The position numbers were made by a program, and so were the translations under genes. The notes beneath the pieces are model-generated. The model was not told the DNA's origin, did no database searches, and worked only from the letters and a program-made list of their open reading frames with translations. 33,694 nucleotides of DNA from an uncultured Bacillota bacterium (GTDB lineage: Bacteria > Bacillota_I > Bacilli_A > RF39 > UBA660), in the NCBI GenBank assembly GCA_946622285.1, contig CAMOPK010000009.1, positions 1 through 33,694 of the forward strand. The letters run 5' to 3'. Below, in pieces: positions 1 to 7,870 of the stretch (position 1 is its first letter; every line of letters begins with the position of its first letter).

Positions 1-328
1 CAGCTATATTTGCTGTATAACTTGTTTGATTACCTGAAAATCTTAAATTACTATTACTTAAAGTAATTGTATAATTAACTGCAAAATTACTCGTATTTGA
101 TATACTTACAGGTATTGTTACTACTTGACTTGAATTTGCCGTAAAACTTGTTCCCGTTATCGATGCCGTAAAATCAAGTGGTGCTGTACTTACATCTACT
201 GTTTGACTTGGATTACATTTATAATAAGCTTTTATATTAGGCATGCTAAAAATCGTAATAAGTAATTCTATTACGATTAATATTAATATTTTTTTCAAAC
301 AAAAAGACCATTCCCTCTTTACAATCAT
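1..328 (-). CDS. N-terminus of a secreted protein (truncated at window edge)
   Basis: Manual minus-strand reading from ATG at 328: MIVKREWSFCLKKILILIVIELLITIFSMPNIKAYYKCNPSQTVDVSTAPLDFTASITGTSFTANSSQVVTIPVSISNTSNFAVNYTITLSNSN..., open to base 1; signal peptide followed by beta-rich Ser/Thr/Asn sequence; GGAG upstream of ATG. Confidence 0.75.
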   Translation of the reverse strand, partial: MIVKREWSFCLKKILILIVIELLITIFSMPNIKAYYKCNPSQTVDVSTAPLDFTASITGTSFTANSSQVVTIPVSISNTSNFAVNYTITLSNSNLRFSGNQTSYTANIA

Positions 329-375
329 ATACTTAACTCCGCTATTATATATTCGCCACTACTATATTCATTATA

Positions 376-404
376 ATTATATCATTACAGTAAATGAGCG
401 TCAA
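376..404 (-). promoter_or_regulatory. sigmaA-type promoter TTGACG-17-TATAAT for the left-edge secreted protein
   Basis: Minus strand -35 TTGACG (399-404), 17-bp spacer, -10 TATAAT (376-381). Confidence 0.65.
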
Positions 405-424
405 ATAAATATCGCTTTTATAAT

Positions 425-453
425 AAAAAAGATTACAACTAAGTAACCTTTTT
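425..453 (-). terminator. Intrinsic terminator directly after the YfhO-like gene
   Basis: AAAAAGGTTAC TTAGTT GTAATCTTTTTT, one G-U pair, starts right after the TAG stop. Confidence 0.7.
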
Positions 454-2856
454 CTATTTTTTTCTTCTTATATAAATTGCAACTAATATATCAAAAGTGA
501 AAAGCGATAATGATAAACCTAATATAAAACCTCTAGGTATAAAATATAACTCGATATTTGATTCACCTTTTGGCAGTTCAAAAGCTAAAAGAGAATCGAG
601 ATTTTTAAATGTTTTAATTTCATTACCATTTATTCTTACATGCCAACCTCTATCATATGGAATTGATGTAAAAATAATTTGATCATCAAGTTCATTATTT
701 ATATTACCATTTATCTTGCTTTGATTATGATAAGTTATATTAACTCCATTTTTATTTAAAATGTTTCCCAATTCATTTAGTTTGGATTCATCCATTTCAT
801 ATGTATTGATATAGTCAATTTTTACTTTAGGACTCGTAATATAAATTCTTGATTTGTTACTAAGATCAAATAACATATGATAGCCATAATTCTCAGTAGT
901 TTTAAGTGTATCATATACAGGTACTATTTGAAAAGATTCACTATCTATTTCAAGATATGTCTTATTGTCTTTGTTAATCGGATAAAAGGTACAATATCCA
1001 ACATCATCACTTGCTAAATAGCCTTTATCCATTTTGCAATCTTCTATTTTATAATTATTAACTAATTTAAATAAATCATCATCACTATTAGTTAAGTATT
1101 TATATATATTGTTTTGATTTTCAATTATTATATTACTCTCTTTAAACTTGTCATTTTTTGTAATCTTAAACATAATTGGAAAAACATTTTTATTTTCAAT
1201 TACTTCAAATGTCTCATCATACTTATATTTATATTTTATATTTAGTAATGAATCAGTAAAATCTGTACTTACTAAATACTCAATTGCATATGATGGATTT
1301 AAAGGCTCGCCAAAATAATCTTTTAATAATCTATTAGCATTAACCGAATTCGTTGGTGAAAACGAAGTAACACCATAATAACCATATGTCAAAGCATCAT
1401 TTAAAGTTGATCTACTAAGACCAGATATACGATAAAATTCATTTTGTTTTGGTTTAAGAGTTGAAATTTCATTAGCATATTTATAATTATTTGAATATTC
1501 TTCAAATGTTACCCTGTCAAACTCATTAAAAGATGCTGATACATTTATAAATAGTTCACCTATTATAAATGGAATAATTAGTAATCCAAGTATTCTTTTA
1601 TTTTTAATAAAGATTGTTGCAAAAAAATATATTAGTAACAAAATTGAACTAGCTAATGTTTTAAAACCAATATATAACTTTAAATAACTAAACACTATAA
1701 ATCCAATCAATAAATACATTAAAACATTTTTTTTATTAACATTAAATTCGTCAAAATTTTTACTTGCCATTAAAATCAAAAAGAAACTTATAATAAATGC
1801 ATATCGATATGTAAATTGATTTGGTATCCTAAAACAATGCATTATTGTATCAGTACAAGCAAACATAGTTATACCAATTAGTAAAGAAAGTGTCAAAATT
1901 GTATATATTTTTTCTTTAATAGTAAGATTTTTGTTAAATAAAAATGTGATTACAAACACTAAAACTATTAGAGATGAGGTTATAAACGGATTATCTTTCA
2001 TCAAATCTCTATTATCACCCACAAAAAATCTATATATTAAATATAATGGATTATACATTAGCTTGAATGAAAAGTCAGAAGCCGTTGTTTCAAATTTACC
2101 ATCTAACATATTAAAAATAGTAGGTATCAAAATAACTGAACTTAGTAAAACAGCAACTAATGAATATTTAATAAATTGCCATAGATGTTTTTTAAAGTTT
2201 TCTTTGTTTAGCAAATGATAATAAATAAAATATATTGCTAAAAATATGCAAACAGGAAAAGCTATATAATAGTTTGAACACATTGCCAGTGTTAAAGCTA
2301 GAACATATATTAATGGTTTTTCCTTAAACATTCGCTCTAACCCAAATACTATTAAAGGAAGTAAATACATTGGATCTAACCACATTATATTTACTGAATA
2401 AGTTAAATTGTAACTCATGAGTCCATAAAGAATTGAAAATATAAATATTGAAAGATTATTCTTTAATTTTGTTCTCAATAGAATAGCCATATTCATTGAT
2501 GCAAGTGATAACTTTAATAAAACTAAAATAAAAATAAATATCGGAATTGTACTTTTAGTACTAAGTAAAAATATTATATTCAAAGGACTTGAACAAAAAT
2601 AAGTAAATATTCCATAAAAATTCTGACCTAACGTAAACGAGAAAGAACTAAATAAATTATTTCCAGAAATTAAAACATCTTTTAAATATCCAAAATAAAT
2701 TGCATATTGTTCAGACATATCTGAATAAATAAATGTTTCATTTCCAAAGGGATATATTTTATTAATAATAGCATTTAATAGATACAAAAAAAGGGTTGTG
2801 AAAAAAGGAATTATAATAATGTAATTATTTTTTACAAATTTTTTAATTCTTTTCAT
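454..2856 (-). CDS. YfhO-family polytopic membrane protein (putative glycosyltransferase-like)
   Basis: About 800 aa, many TM helices, N-terminal GNETFIYSDMSEQYAIYFGYLKDVL and WLDPMYLLPLIVFGLE motifs typical of the YfhO family, C-terminal extracytoplasmic beta domain and terminal TM. Start revised from 2907 to MKRIKKF at 2856 (AGGGG SD). Confidence 0.8.
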   Translation of the reverse strand: MKRIKKFVKNNYIIIIPFFTTLFLYLLNAIINKIYPFGNETFIYSDMSEQYAIYFGYLKDVLISGNNLFSSFSFTLGQNFYGIFTYFCSSPLNIIFLLSTKSTIPIFIFILVLLKLSLASMNMAILLRTKLKNNLSIFIFSILYGLMSYNLTYSVNIMWLDPMYLLPLIVFGLERMFKEKPLIYVLALTLAMCSNYYIAFPVCIFLAIYFIYYHLLNKENFKKHLWQFIKYSLVAVLLSSVILIPTIFNMLDGKFETTASDFSFKLMYNPLYLIYRFFVGDNRDLMKDNPFITSSLIVLVFVITFLFNKNLTIKEKIYTILTLSLLIGITMFACTDTIMHCFRIPNQFTYRYAFIISFFLILMASKNFDEFNVNKKNVLMYLLIGFIVFSYLKLYIGFKTLASSILLLIYFFATIFIKNKRILGLLIIPFIIGELFINVSASFNEFDRVTFEEYSNNYKYANEISTLKPKQNEFYRISGLSRSTLNDALTYGYYGVTSFSPTNSVNANRLLKDYFGEPLNPSYAIEYLVSTDFTDSLLNIKYKYKYDETFEVIENKNVFPIMFKITKNDKFKESNIIIENQNNIYKYLTNSDDDLFKLVNNYKIEDCKMDKGYLASDDVGYCTFYPINKDNKTYLEIDSESFQIVPVYDTLKTTENYGYHMLFDLSNKSRIYITSPKVKIDYINTYEMDESKLNELGNILNKNGVNITYHNQSKINGNINNELDDQIIFTSIPYDRGWHVRINGNEIKTFKNLDSLLAFELPKGESNIELYFIPRGFILGLSLSLFTFDILVAIYIRRKK

Positions 2857-2864
2857 ACAAACCC

Positions 2865-3911
2865 CTAGTAAAATTTCTTTACTATTTTTAATATTCCTTG
2901 TTTCCAAGGTACACGATGATTAACACCAGTTTTACCTTCATATTTTTTGTAATTTTCTAAATACCATTTATAGTTTCTCAAAAGTGCATCTTTGTTTGAA
3001 TATTTAGGTTTAAAACCTAGCATCTTTTCAGCTTTTTCAATTGAAACAAATGAATCTTCACAAGCAGTTTCATAAACCCATTTATAAAGTGGGGATAAGT
3101 GCATTGCTTCTAATATCCTTAATGCCCATATTGCAGGTTTAGCAGGAAATCCTTTGATCTTCTTACCATGACCAGCATAATCTAAAACTGCTTGATAGTC
3201 TTCCTTCATTGTTGTAAATTCTTTAGCACCTATATTAAATACATCATTTACTTTTTCTTTATCTAATGTCATGCAAAGTATAATTGCATCACATAAATCA
3301 TCTACATCTAAAAATTGATATTGGTTTTTTCCACTACCAATCATTGGAAAACCATGTCCATCTTTTGCCCATTCATAGAACATGGCAAATACTCCAAGAC
3401 GTTCTGGTCCAATAAATGATTTTGGTCTGATAATAGATGTTACTAATCCTTTTTCACGATATAGTGCACACACTTTTTCAGCTTCAATCTTAGCAACACC
3501 ATAAGGACCTACTCCATCCAATTTATCAGTTTCATAAAGTGGATGATGATCAGGAATACCATAAACAGCAGTTGTGGAAATCTGAATAAATCTCTTTACT
3601 TTATGCTCATATGCACTTTCTACAACATTACGACTTCCATCTATATCCGTTGAAAAAATATCTTCTTTTTTATAAAGAGGAAGAGCTGCTGCACAATGGA
3701 TAACGTAATCCGCACCGTCAGTACACTTATCCACCATTGCTTTATCGCGAATGTCACCTACTATCCACTCGATTTTATCTTTGCAATCTTCATAATCAAA
3801 TGGAAGCAAATCTAAAGAAATTATTTTATAGTTTTCTTCTAATAAACGTCTAATTAGATTAATACCTAAAAATCCACTACCACCAGTTATGAAAACTTTA
3901 CCTTTACTCAT
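2865..3911 (-). CDS. NAD-dependent epimerase/dehydratase (extended SDR)
   Basis: GGSGFLG Rossmann motif near N-terminus, YGVAKIEAE active-site Tyr/Lys, 348 aa. Confidence 0.88.
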   Translation of the reverse strand: MSKGKVFITGGSGFLGINLIRRLLEENYKIISLDLLPFDYEDCKDKIEWIVGDIRDKAMVDKCTDGADYVIHCAAALPLYKKEDIFSTDIDGSRNVVESAYEHKVKRFIQISTTAVYGIPDHHPLYETDKLDGVGPYGVAKIEAEKVCALYREKGLVTSIIRPKSFIGPERLGVFAMFYEWAKDGHGFPMIGSGKNQYQFLDVDDLCDAIILCMTLDKEKVNDVFNIGAKEFTTMKEDYQAVLDYAGHGKKIKGFPAKPAIWALRILEAMHLSPLYKWVYETACEDSFVSIEKAEKMLGFKPKYSNKDALLRNYKWYLENYKKYEGKTGVNHRVPWKQGILKIVKKFY

Positions 3912-3929
3912 AATATCTACCTCTTAATA

Positions 3930-3938
3930 ATTATAGCA
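3930..3938 (-). promoter_or_regulatory. Extended -10 promoter TGCTATAAT for the epimerase gene
   Basis: Minus strand TGCTATAAT just downstream of the preceding terminator. Confidence 0.5.
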
Positions 3939-3957
3939 TAAATATACTTTTAAAGTT

Positions 3958-3980
3958 TAAAAAAAAGACCAATATGGTCT
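3958..3980 (-). terminator. Intrinsic terminator overlapping the stop codon of the 3979 gene
   Basis: AGACC ATATT GGTCT followed by T7; TAG stop lies in the 5' arm. Confidence 0.8.
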
Positions 3981-4467
3981 ATTTTTGATTACATGTGATT
4001 GAATATGTAAATGATGGTACTGCATTACTATATGTTTCAGCTGCAGTTCCATATGGCCAGTAATAATATATAACTTTACTTGCAGTTCCACCTGCTGATA
4101 TTGAACCTGTAAGGTTAGTATTTGTAGCAATTACAGTTGAGTGTGCTGAATCAGTATATAACTTCAAAGCAGCATGTGTTCCTGAATTCATATTAGTGAA
4201 TCCTGTAATATGTATTGTATAATCTGCTGCAATACTAGAAGTAATATTAAATGTGATACTTCCAGAAGATCCAGGATACATATTTGCAAATGTACTTTTT
4301 ACAACTCCACTACTACCTAATTTACAATCCCATGCAAGTACAGTAGCCCCTACACTACCAGTTACAGTAGTTTGATAGTAAGCATATGTTCCTACTGCTA
4401 TTCCAATTCCTAAAACTAATACTATTATTCCTACCGTAAGAATATTATCTTTTAATTTGTTTAACAT
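3979..4467 (-). CDS. SipW-dependent-type small secreted protein (TasA/camelysin-like), Cys-paired subtype (P1)
   Basis: TM segment then GTYAYYQTTVTG; LAWDC; C-terminal YYYWPYGTAAETY and ITCNQK; paralogous to neighbours. Confidence 0.8.
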   Translation of the reverse strand: MLNKLKDNILTVGIIVLVLGIGIAVGTYAYYQTTVTGSVGATVLAWDCKLGSSGVVKSTFANMYPGSSGSITFNITSSIAADYTIHITGFTNMNSGTHAALKLYTDSAHSTVIATNTNLTGSISAGGTASKVIYYYWPYGTAAETYSNAVPSFTYSITCNQK

Positions 4468-4490
4468 AATCTACACTCCCTACCTTATCA

Positions 4491-4519
4491 AGTATATCAC
4501 TTTATAATACTTTATTCAA
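4491..4519 (-). promoter_or_regulatory. sigmaA-type promoter TTGAAT-17-TATACT for the 3979 gene
   Basis: -35 at 4514-4519, -10 at 4491-4496, 17-bp spacer. Confidence 0.6.
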
Positions 4520-4526
4520 TAATTTG

Positions 4527-4550
4527 ATAAAAAAAAGACCATTAAGGTCT
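4527..4550 (-). terminator. Intrinsic terminator overlapping the stop codon of the 4549 gene
   Basis: AGACC TTAAT GGTCT followed by T-tract; TAG stop in the 5' arm; near copy of the 3958 terminator. Confidence 0.8.
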
Positions 4551-5034
4551 ATTTTTGAGTACATACTACAGTTGCTGTTACCGATGGAGCTGATGCATTA
4601 TAAGTTTCACTTGCAGTTCCATATGGCCAGTAATAGTAGAAAGTTGCTGTTGAAGTACCACCTGCAGCTACTGTTCCAGCTAATGTACCACCACTATTTA
4701 TAATAGATGAGTGTGCTGAATCTTTATAAAGATTTAGATTTGGATGATTACTTCCAGAACCCATATTTGTAAATGAACTAAATGTAATTACATAATCTGC
4801 TGCGATTGTTGAACCTACTGTAATAGTTTTTGATCCAGAAGATCCTGGATATAAAGAACCTAATGAAATAGTGAATGTCGCAGTTTGATTATTTGCAGTA
4901 CATTGCCATGCAAGAACAGTACCACCAACATTACCTGTTACAGTAGTTTGATAGTAAGCATAAGTTCCTACAGCAAAGCCGATACCTAAAATTAAAATTG
5001 CAATTCCTGCATATAATATTTTATTGCCTTTCAT
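4549..5034 (-). CDS. SipW-dependent-type small secreted protein, Cys-paired subtype (P2)
   Basis: GTYAYYQTTVTGNVGGTVLAWQC ... YYYWPYGTASETY ... VVCTQK. Confidence 0.8.
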   Translation of the reverse strand: MKGNKILYAGIAILILGIGFAVGTYAYYQTTVTGNVGGTVLAWQCTANNQTATFTISLGSLYPGSSGSKTITVGSTIAADYVITFSSFTNMGSGSNHPNLNLYKDSAHSSIINSGGTLAGTVAAGGTSTATFYYYWPYGTASETYNASAPSVTATVVCTQK

Positions 5035-5052
5035 ATCTTAGCCTCCTATTGA

Positions 5053-5607
5053 TTATTGTGATGATGATTGTTTACAAGTAATTGAGTAAACAACATTGAA
5101 TGTTTTATTAGTAGTTCCTGTTGCAACTGGTGTTTCAGCAGTTGTTCCTAATGGCCAGTAATAGTAAACTACGTAACTTTTTTCAGTATTCTTAGCAACG
5201 CCAGTTTCTGTAAACGCTGTTACATTTGTAGATCCGTTCATTGCAATTGATGTTGAATGAGCTGAATCTTTATATAACTTAAAGTTTCCTGGAACATTTG
5301 CAGGAGTATCATACTTTAATTGAACAGTGATATCTGTTTTAAAATTAGTAGATTTTACCTTAAGTGTAAATGAACCACTTGATCCTGGTTTAATATTACC
5401 AATTCCAGTTGTTAATGTACCACTACCATTTACACAGTCCCAGGCAAGAATAGTACCTGAAACAGTACCTGTTATAGTACTTTGATAGTATGCGTATGTT
5501 CCGCCTGCTACAGCTACTGCGAAAACCATCATTGCAATACCCATAATTAATTTTGTTTTTTCGTTTTTAGTTTTTACAACATTATTCCCTGTTTTCTTTC
5601 CTTTCAT
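5053..5607 (-). CDS. SipW-dependent-type small secreted protein, Cys-paired subtype (P3)
   Basis: GTYAYYQSTITGTVSGTILAWDC ... YYYWPLGTTAETP ... SITCKQ; 18 nt upstream of P2, same strand. Confidence 0.8.
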   Translation of the reverse strand: MKGKKTGNNVVKTKNEKTKLIMGIAMMVFAVAVAGGTYAYYQSTITGTVSGTILAWDCVNGSGTLTTGIGNIKPGSSGSFTLKVKSTNFKTDITVQLKYDTPANVPGNFKLYKDSAHSTSIAMNGSTNVTAFTETGVAKNTEKSYVVYYYWPLGTTAETPVATGTTNKTFNVVYSITCKQSSSQ

Positions 5608-5705
5608 AATTCCTCCTTATGATTTAATAATCTTTGACTATTATCACCACTTTAATAATATCACATTATTAAGGAATCGAAAATAGTTTTTTTGCTTTTT
5701 TTACA

Positions 5706-6272
5706 CTATTGTTGTACTTGAGTACCAACAACAGTAACTACAAAGCTTGCATTTTGATTAGCAGTTGGTCCAGTTTCAGCACTTGTTCCAAGAGGCCAGT
5801 CATAATAAATTACAACTGTATCAGCTGATCCAGCAGCTATTGTTCTTGAAATAGTAGTTGTGCCAACTATTATTTCTGAAGTCTTTCCAGCATCAGAATA
5901 TAGTTTCAAGTTTGCTGGCCAATTAGTCTTGCCACTAAATGAAACAACAGCATTAACACCTAAACCACTATCTTCAGCTGAAAGATTTAATGTTAGTTGT
6001 CCACTTACACCTGGTTTTAAATCGCCAAGATTAGCAGTGAAATCAGTAGCTTTCTCGTTAACAAGAAAACTCCAAGCAGTAATTGAACCACTTACAGTAC
6101 CAGTTATAGTACTTTGATAGTAAGCATATGTTCCTACTCCAAGACCAAGAGCAGCAACAATCATTGCGATTCCCATAATTGTAGCTTTTAGTTGATTGTT
6201 CTTCTTTTTAGCAACTGGTTCAACAACTTTAGTTGTTTTTTTAGCTCCAACTTTCTTTTTACTCTTTTCCAT
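5706..6272 (-). CDS. SipW-dependent-type small secreted protein, Cys-less subtype (P4)
   Basis: Lys-rich n-region, GTYAYYQSTITGTVSGSITAWSF ... IYYDWPLGTSAET ... VVGTQ. Confidence 0.8.
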   Translation of the reverse strand: MEKSKKKVGAKKTTKVVEPVAKKKNNQLKATIMGIAMIVAALGLGVGTYAYYQSTITGTVSGSITAWSFLVNEKATDFTANLGDLKPGVSGQLTLNLSAEDSGLGVNAVVSFSGKTNWPANLKLYSDAGKTSEIIVGTTTISRTIAAGSADTVVIYYDWPLGTSAETGPTANQNASFVVTVVGTQVQQ

Positions 6273-6274
6273 TC

Positions 6275-6775
6275 TTACTCTCCTCTACTAGGATCTTTTT
6301 GATGACCAGAAATGGTCATATTAAACCAGGCATTCCCCGGAACATACTCCTCAGCCGACGATCCATACGGCCAGTCGTAATATATTGTAATAACGGTCTC
6401 GGTTCCCGCATTGAGGGTCCCGGTCACGGTACCACCATCTAGATTGATTTCTTGCTGTTTAGCAGAATCTTTATAAAATTTTAAGTTTGCTGGAATATTA
6501 TTTGGATAATTAAATGTTACTGTATAATCAACAGGAACATCACTACCAACTGCACTTAATCGTACTTGGTATGATCTATCAATACCCGGATATAATTCTC
6601 CTAAGTCAGTTGTAAATGAGGTATCTTCACCATTTGCTGTAAAACTCCAACTTGCAAATGTCAAACTTCCAGTACCTGTTACATTAGTTGAAAAATATGA
6701 ATAAGTTTGCATCGTAAATACTATTGAAAATATAAACAATGAAACACATACTAATAAGAATACCTTTTTATTCAT
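6275..6775 (-). CDS. SipW-dependent-type small secreted protein, Cys-less subtype (P5)
   Basis: QTYSYFSTNVTGTGSLTFASWSF ... IYYDWPYGSSAEEY ... ISGHQK; its last codons AGA GGA GAG form the SD of P4. Confidence 0.8.
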   Translation of the reverse strand: MNKKVFLLVCVSLFIFSIVFTMQTYSYFSTNVTGTGSLTFASWSFTANGEDTSFTTDLGELYPGIDRSYQVRLSAVGSDVPVDYTVTFNYPNNIPANLKFYKDSAKQQEINLDGGTVTGTLNAGTETVITIYYDWPYGSSAEEYVPGNAWFNMTISGHQKDPSRGE

Positions 6776-6783
6776 AATATCAC

Positions 6784-7350
6784 CTATGCAGAATACTTAG
6801 TTGGATTCTGATATATATCAGCAGCAATACCAACATTCTTACTCTTTCCAGCATAGCAAGACGCACTATTATAATTCATATTCCAGTATAACTTTAATTT
6901 GTAATAATCTCTTTCTGCAGAAATCAAACTAAAATCAATTCGACTTGTTTGATTACTGCTTAAAGCTACTTCAGTTTCACTATTATTTGATTCATTAACT
7001 GCAAATAATTTATAAGAAATTGGATTAGTACAACCACTATCCCATGTTGGCAAAGTAAACTTTAGTACATAACTCAAATATACTTCTGAAGTATTGCTTG
7101 GACTAGTATCACTACCTGTATAGTTTTTAACATAAAACTCAATTTCATCTACTGCAGTATTAGATGTCGGAACTATTGTATGCGTATCTGAAACAATTTG
7201 AACATCGCAAGCATAATCGGATGTTTTATTGGAAACAGCACCAGTTACACTTGTTTGATAGTATGCATAAGATACTCCAATACCAGCAGTTATCATAGTC
7301 ACAAGTAAGAATATCAAAATAAGTAAAACTAACTTATAATGTTTTTTCAC
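6784..7350 (-). CDS. Divergent SipW-dependent-type secreted protein (P6), GTG start overlapping sipW stop
   Basis: GVSYAYYQTSVTGAVSNKTSDYACDVQIV...; GTGA overlap with the upstream CDS (7347-7350). Confidence 0.75.
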   Translation of the reverse strand: MKKHYKLVLLILIFLLVTMITAGIGVSYAYYQTSVTGAVSNKTSDYACDVQIVSDTHTIVPTSNTAVDEIEFYVKNYTGSDTSPSNTSEVYLSYVLKFTLPTWDSGCTNPISYKLFAVNESNNSETEVALSSNQTSRIDFSLISAERDYYKLKLYWNMNYNSASCYAGKSKNVGIAADIYQNPTKYSA

Positions 7351-7865
7351 TCTTCCACCGACTTTCTCTTAGCGGCAAAGAATACTTCTAGTGAACCTAA
7401 CACAACTAAAAGTGCAACAATTCCAGCTGGCGTTTGCAAGAACAAGATAAGTTTACCAACGCGGGGTACACTACGAATAACTTTACCCTCAATATCAGTT
7501 AACTTTATTGGTTCGTCTGCAGAATTATTGGCATCACCTTGAGTTGTAAAGGTATCGCCGCTTTTTTCTTTAATTCGATGTGTCACAATCATTCCACGTT
7601 GATGGAATGTAATAACATCTTTAACCTTATAATCCTTTTGTTCATGAATAAATATTACATCTCCAGGATGATAAACTGGCTCCATACTACCTGTTAAAAT
7701 AACAAGTCCACTATAGCCAAATATTTTAACAACCTCTACTTTAAATATTATTCTAAATACTAAAGTAAATAAAGATGCACATATTACTATAACGGCAAAA
7801 ATAGAAGATAAAACTTCTAATATTTTATGGAAAACAGTTTTTTCTTCTTTTTTTACCTTGGCCAT
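7347..7865 (-). CDS. sipW: SipW-type (ER-type) signal peptidase I
   Basis: LTGSMEPVYHPGDVIFI (Ser box), MIVTHRIKE (His in place of Lys general base), TTQGDANNSADEP; N- and C-terminal TM segments. Confidence 0.9.
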   Translation of the reverse strand: MAKVKKEEKTVFHKILEVLSSIFAVIVICASLFTLVFRIIFKVEVVKIFGYSGLVILTGSMEPVYHPGDVIFIHEQKDYKVKDVITFHQRGMIVTHRIKEKSGDTFTTQGDANNSADEPIKLTDIEGKVIRSVPRVGKLILFLQTPAGIVALLVVLGSLEVFFAAKRKSVEE

Positions 7866-7870
7866 ATATA

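Noticed and set aside
243-446. Plus-strand 67-aa ORF
   Set aside because: Low-complexity Ile-rich translation antisense to a good promoter and signal-peptide CDS on the minus strand.
497-682. Plus-strand ORF inside the YfhO-like gene
   Set aside because: Antisense to a clear CDS; no recognisable protein features.
1931-2218. Plus-strand ORF of 95 aa
   Set aside because: Antisense shadow of the YfhO-like membrane protein.
5860-6117. Plus-strand 85-aa ORF opposite P4
   Set aside because: Shadow ORF of a real secreted-protein CDS.
3979-6272. Mobile element carrying the paralog cluster
   Set aside because: No transposase, integrase, terminal repeats or tRNA site seen; tandem duplication explains the paralogs.
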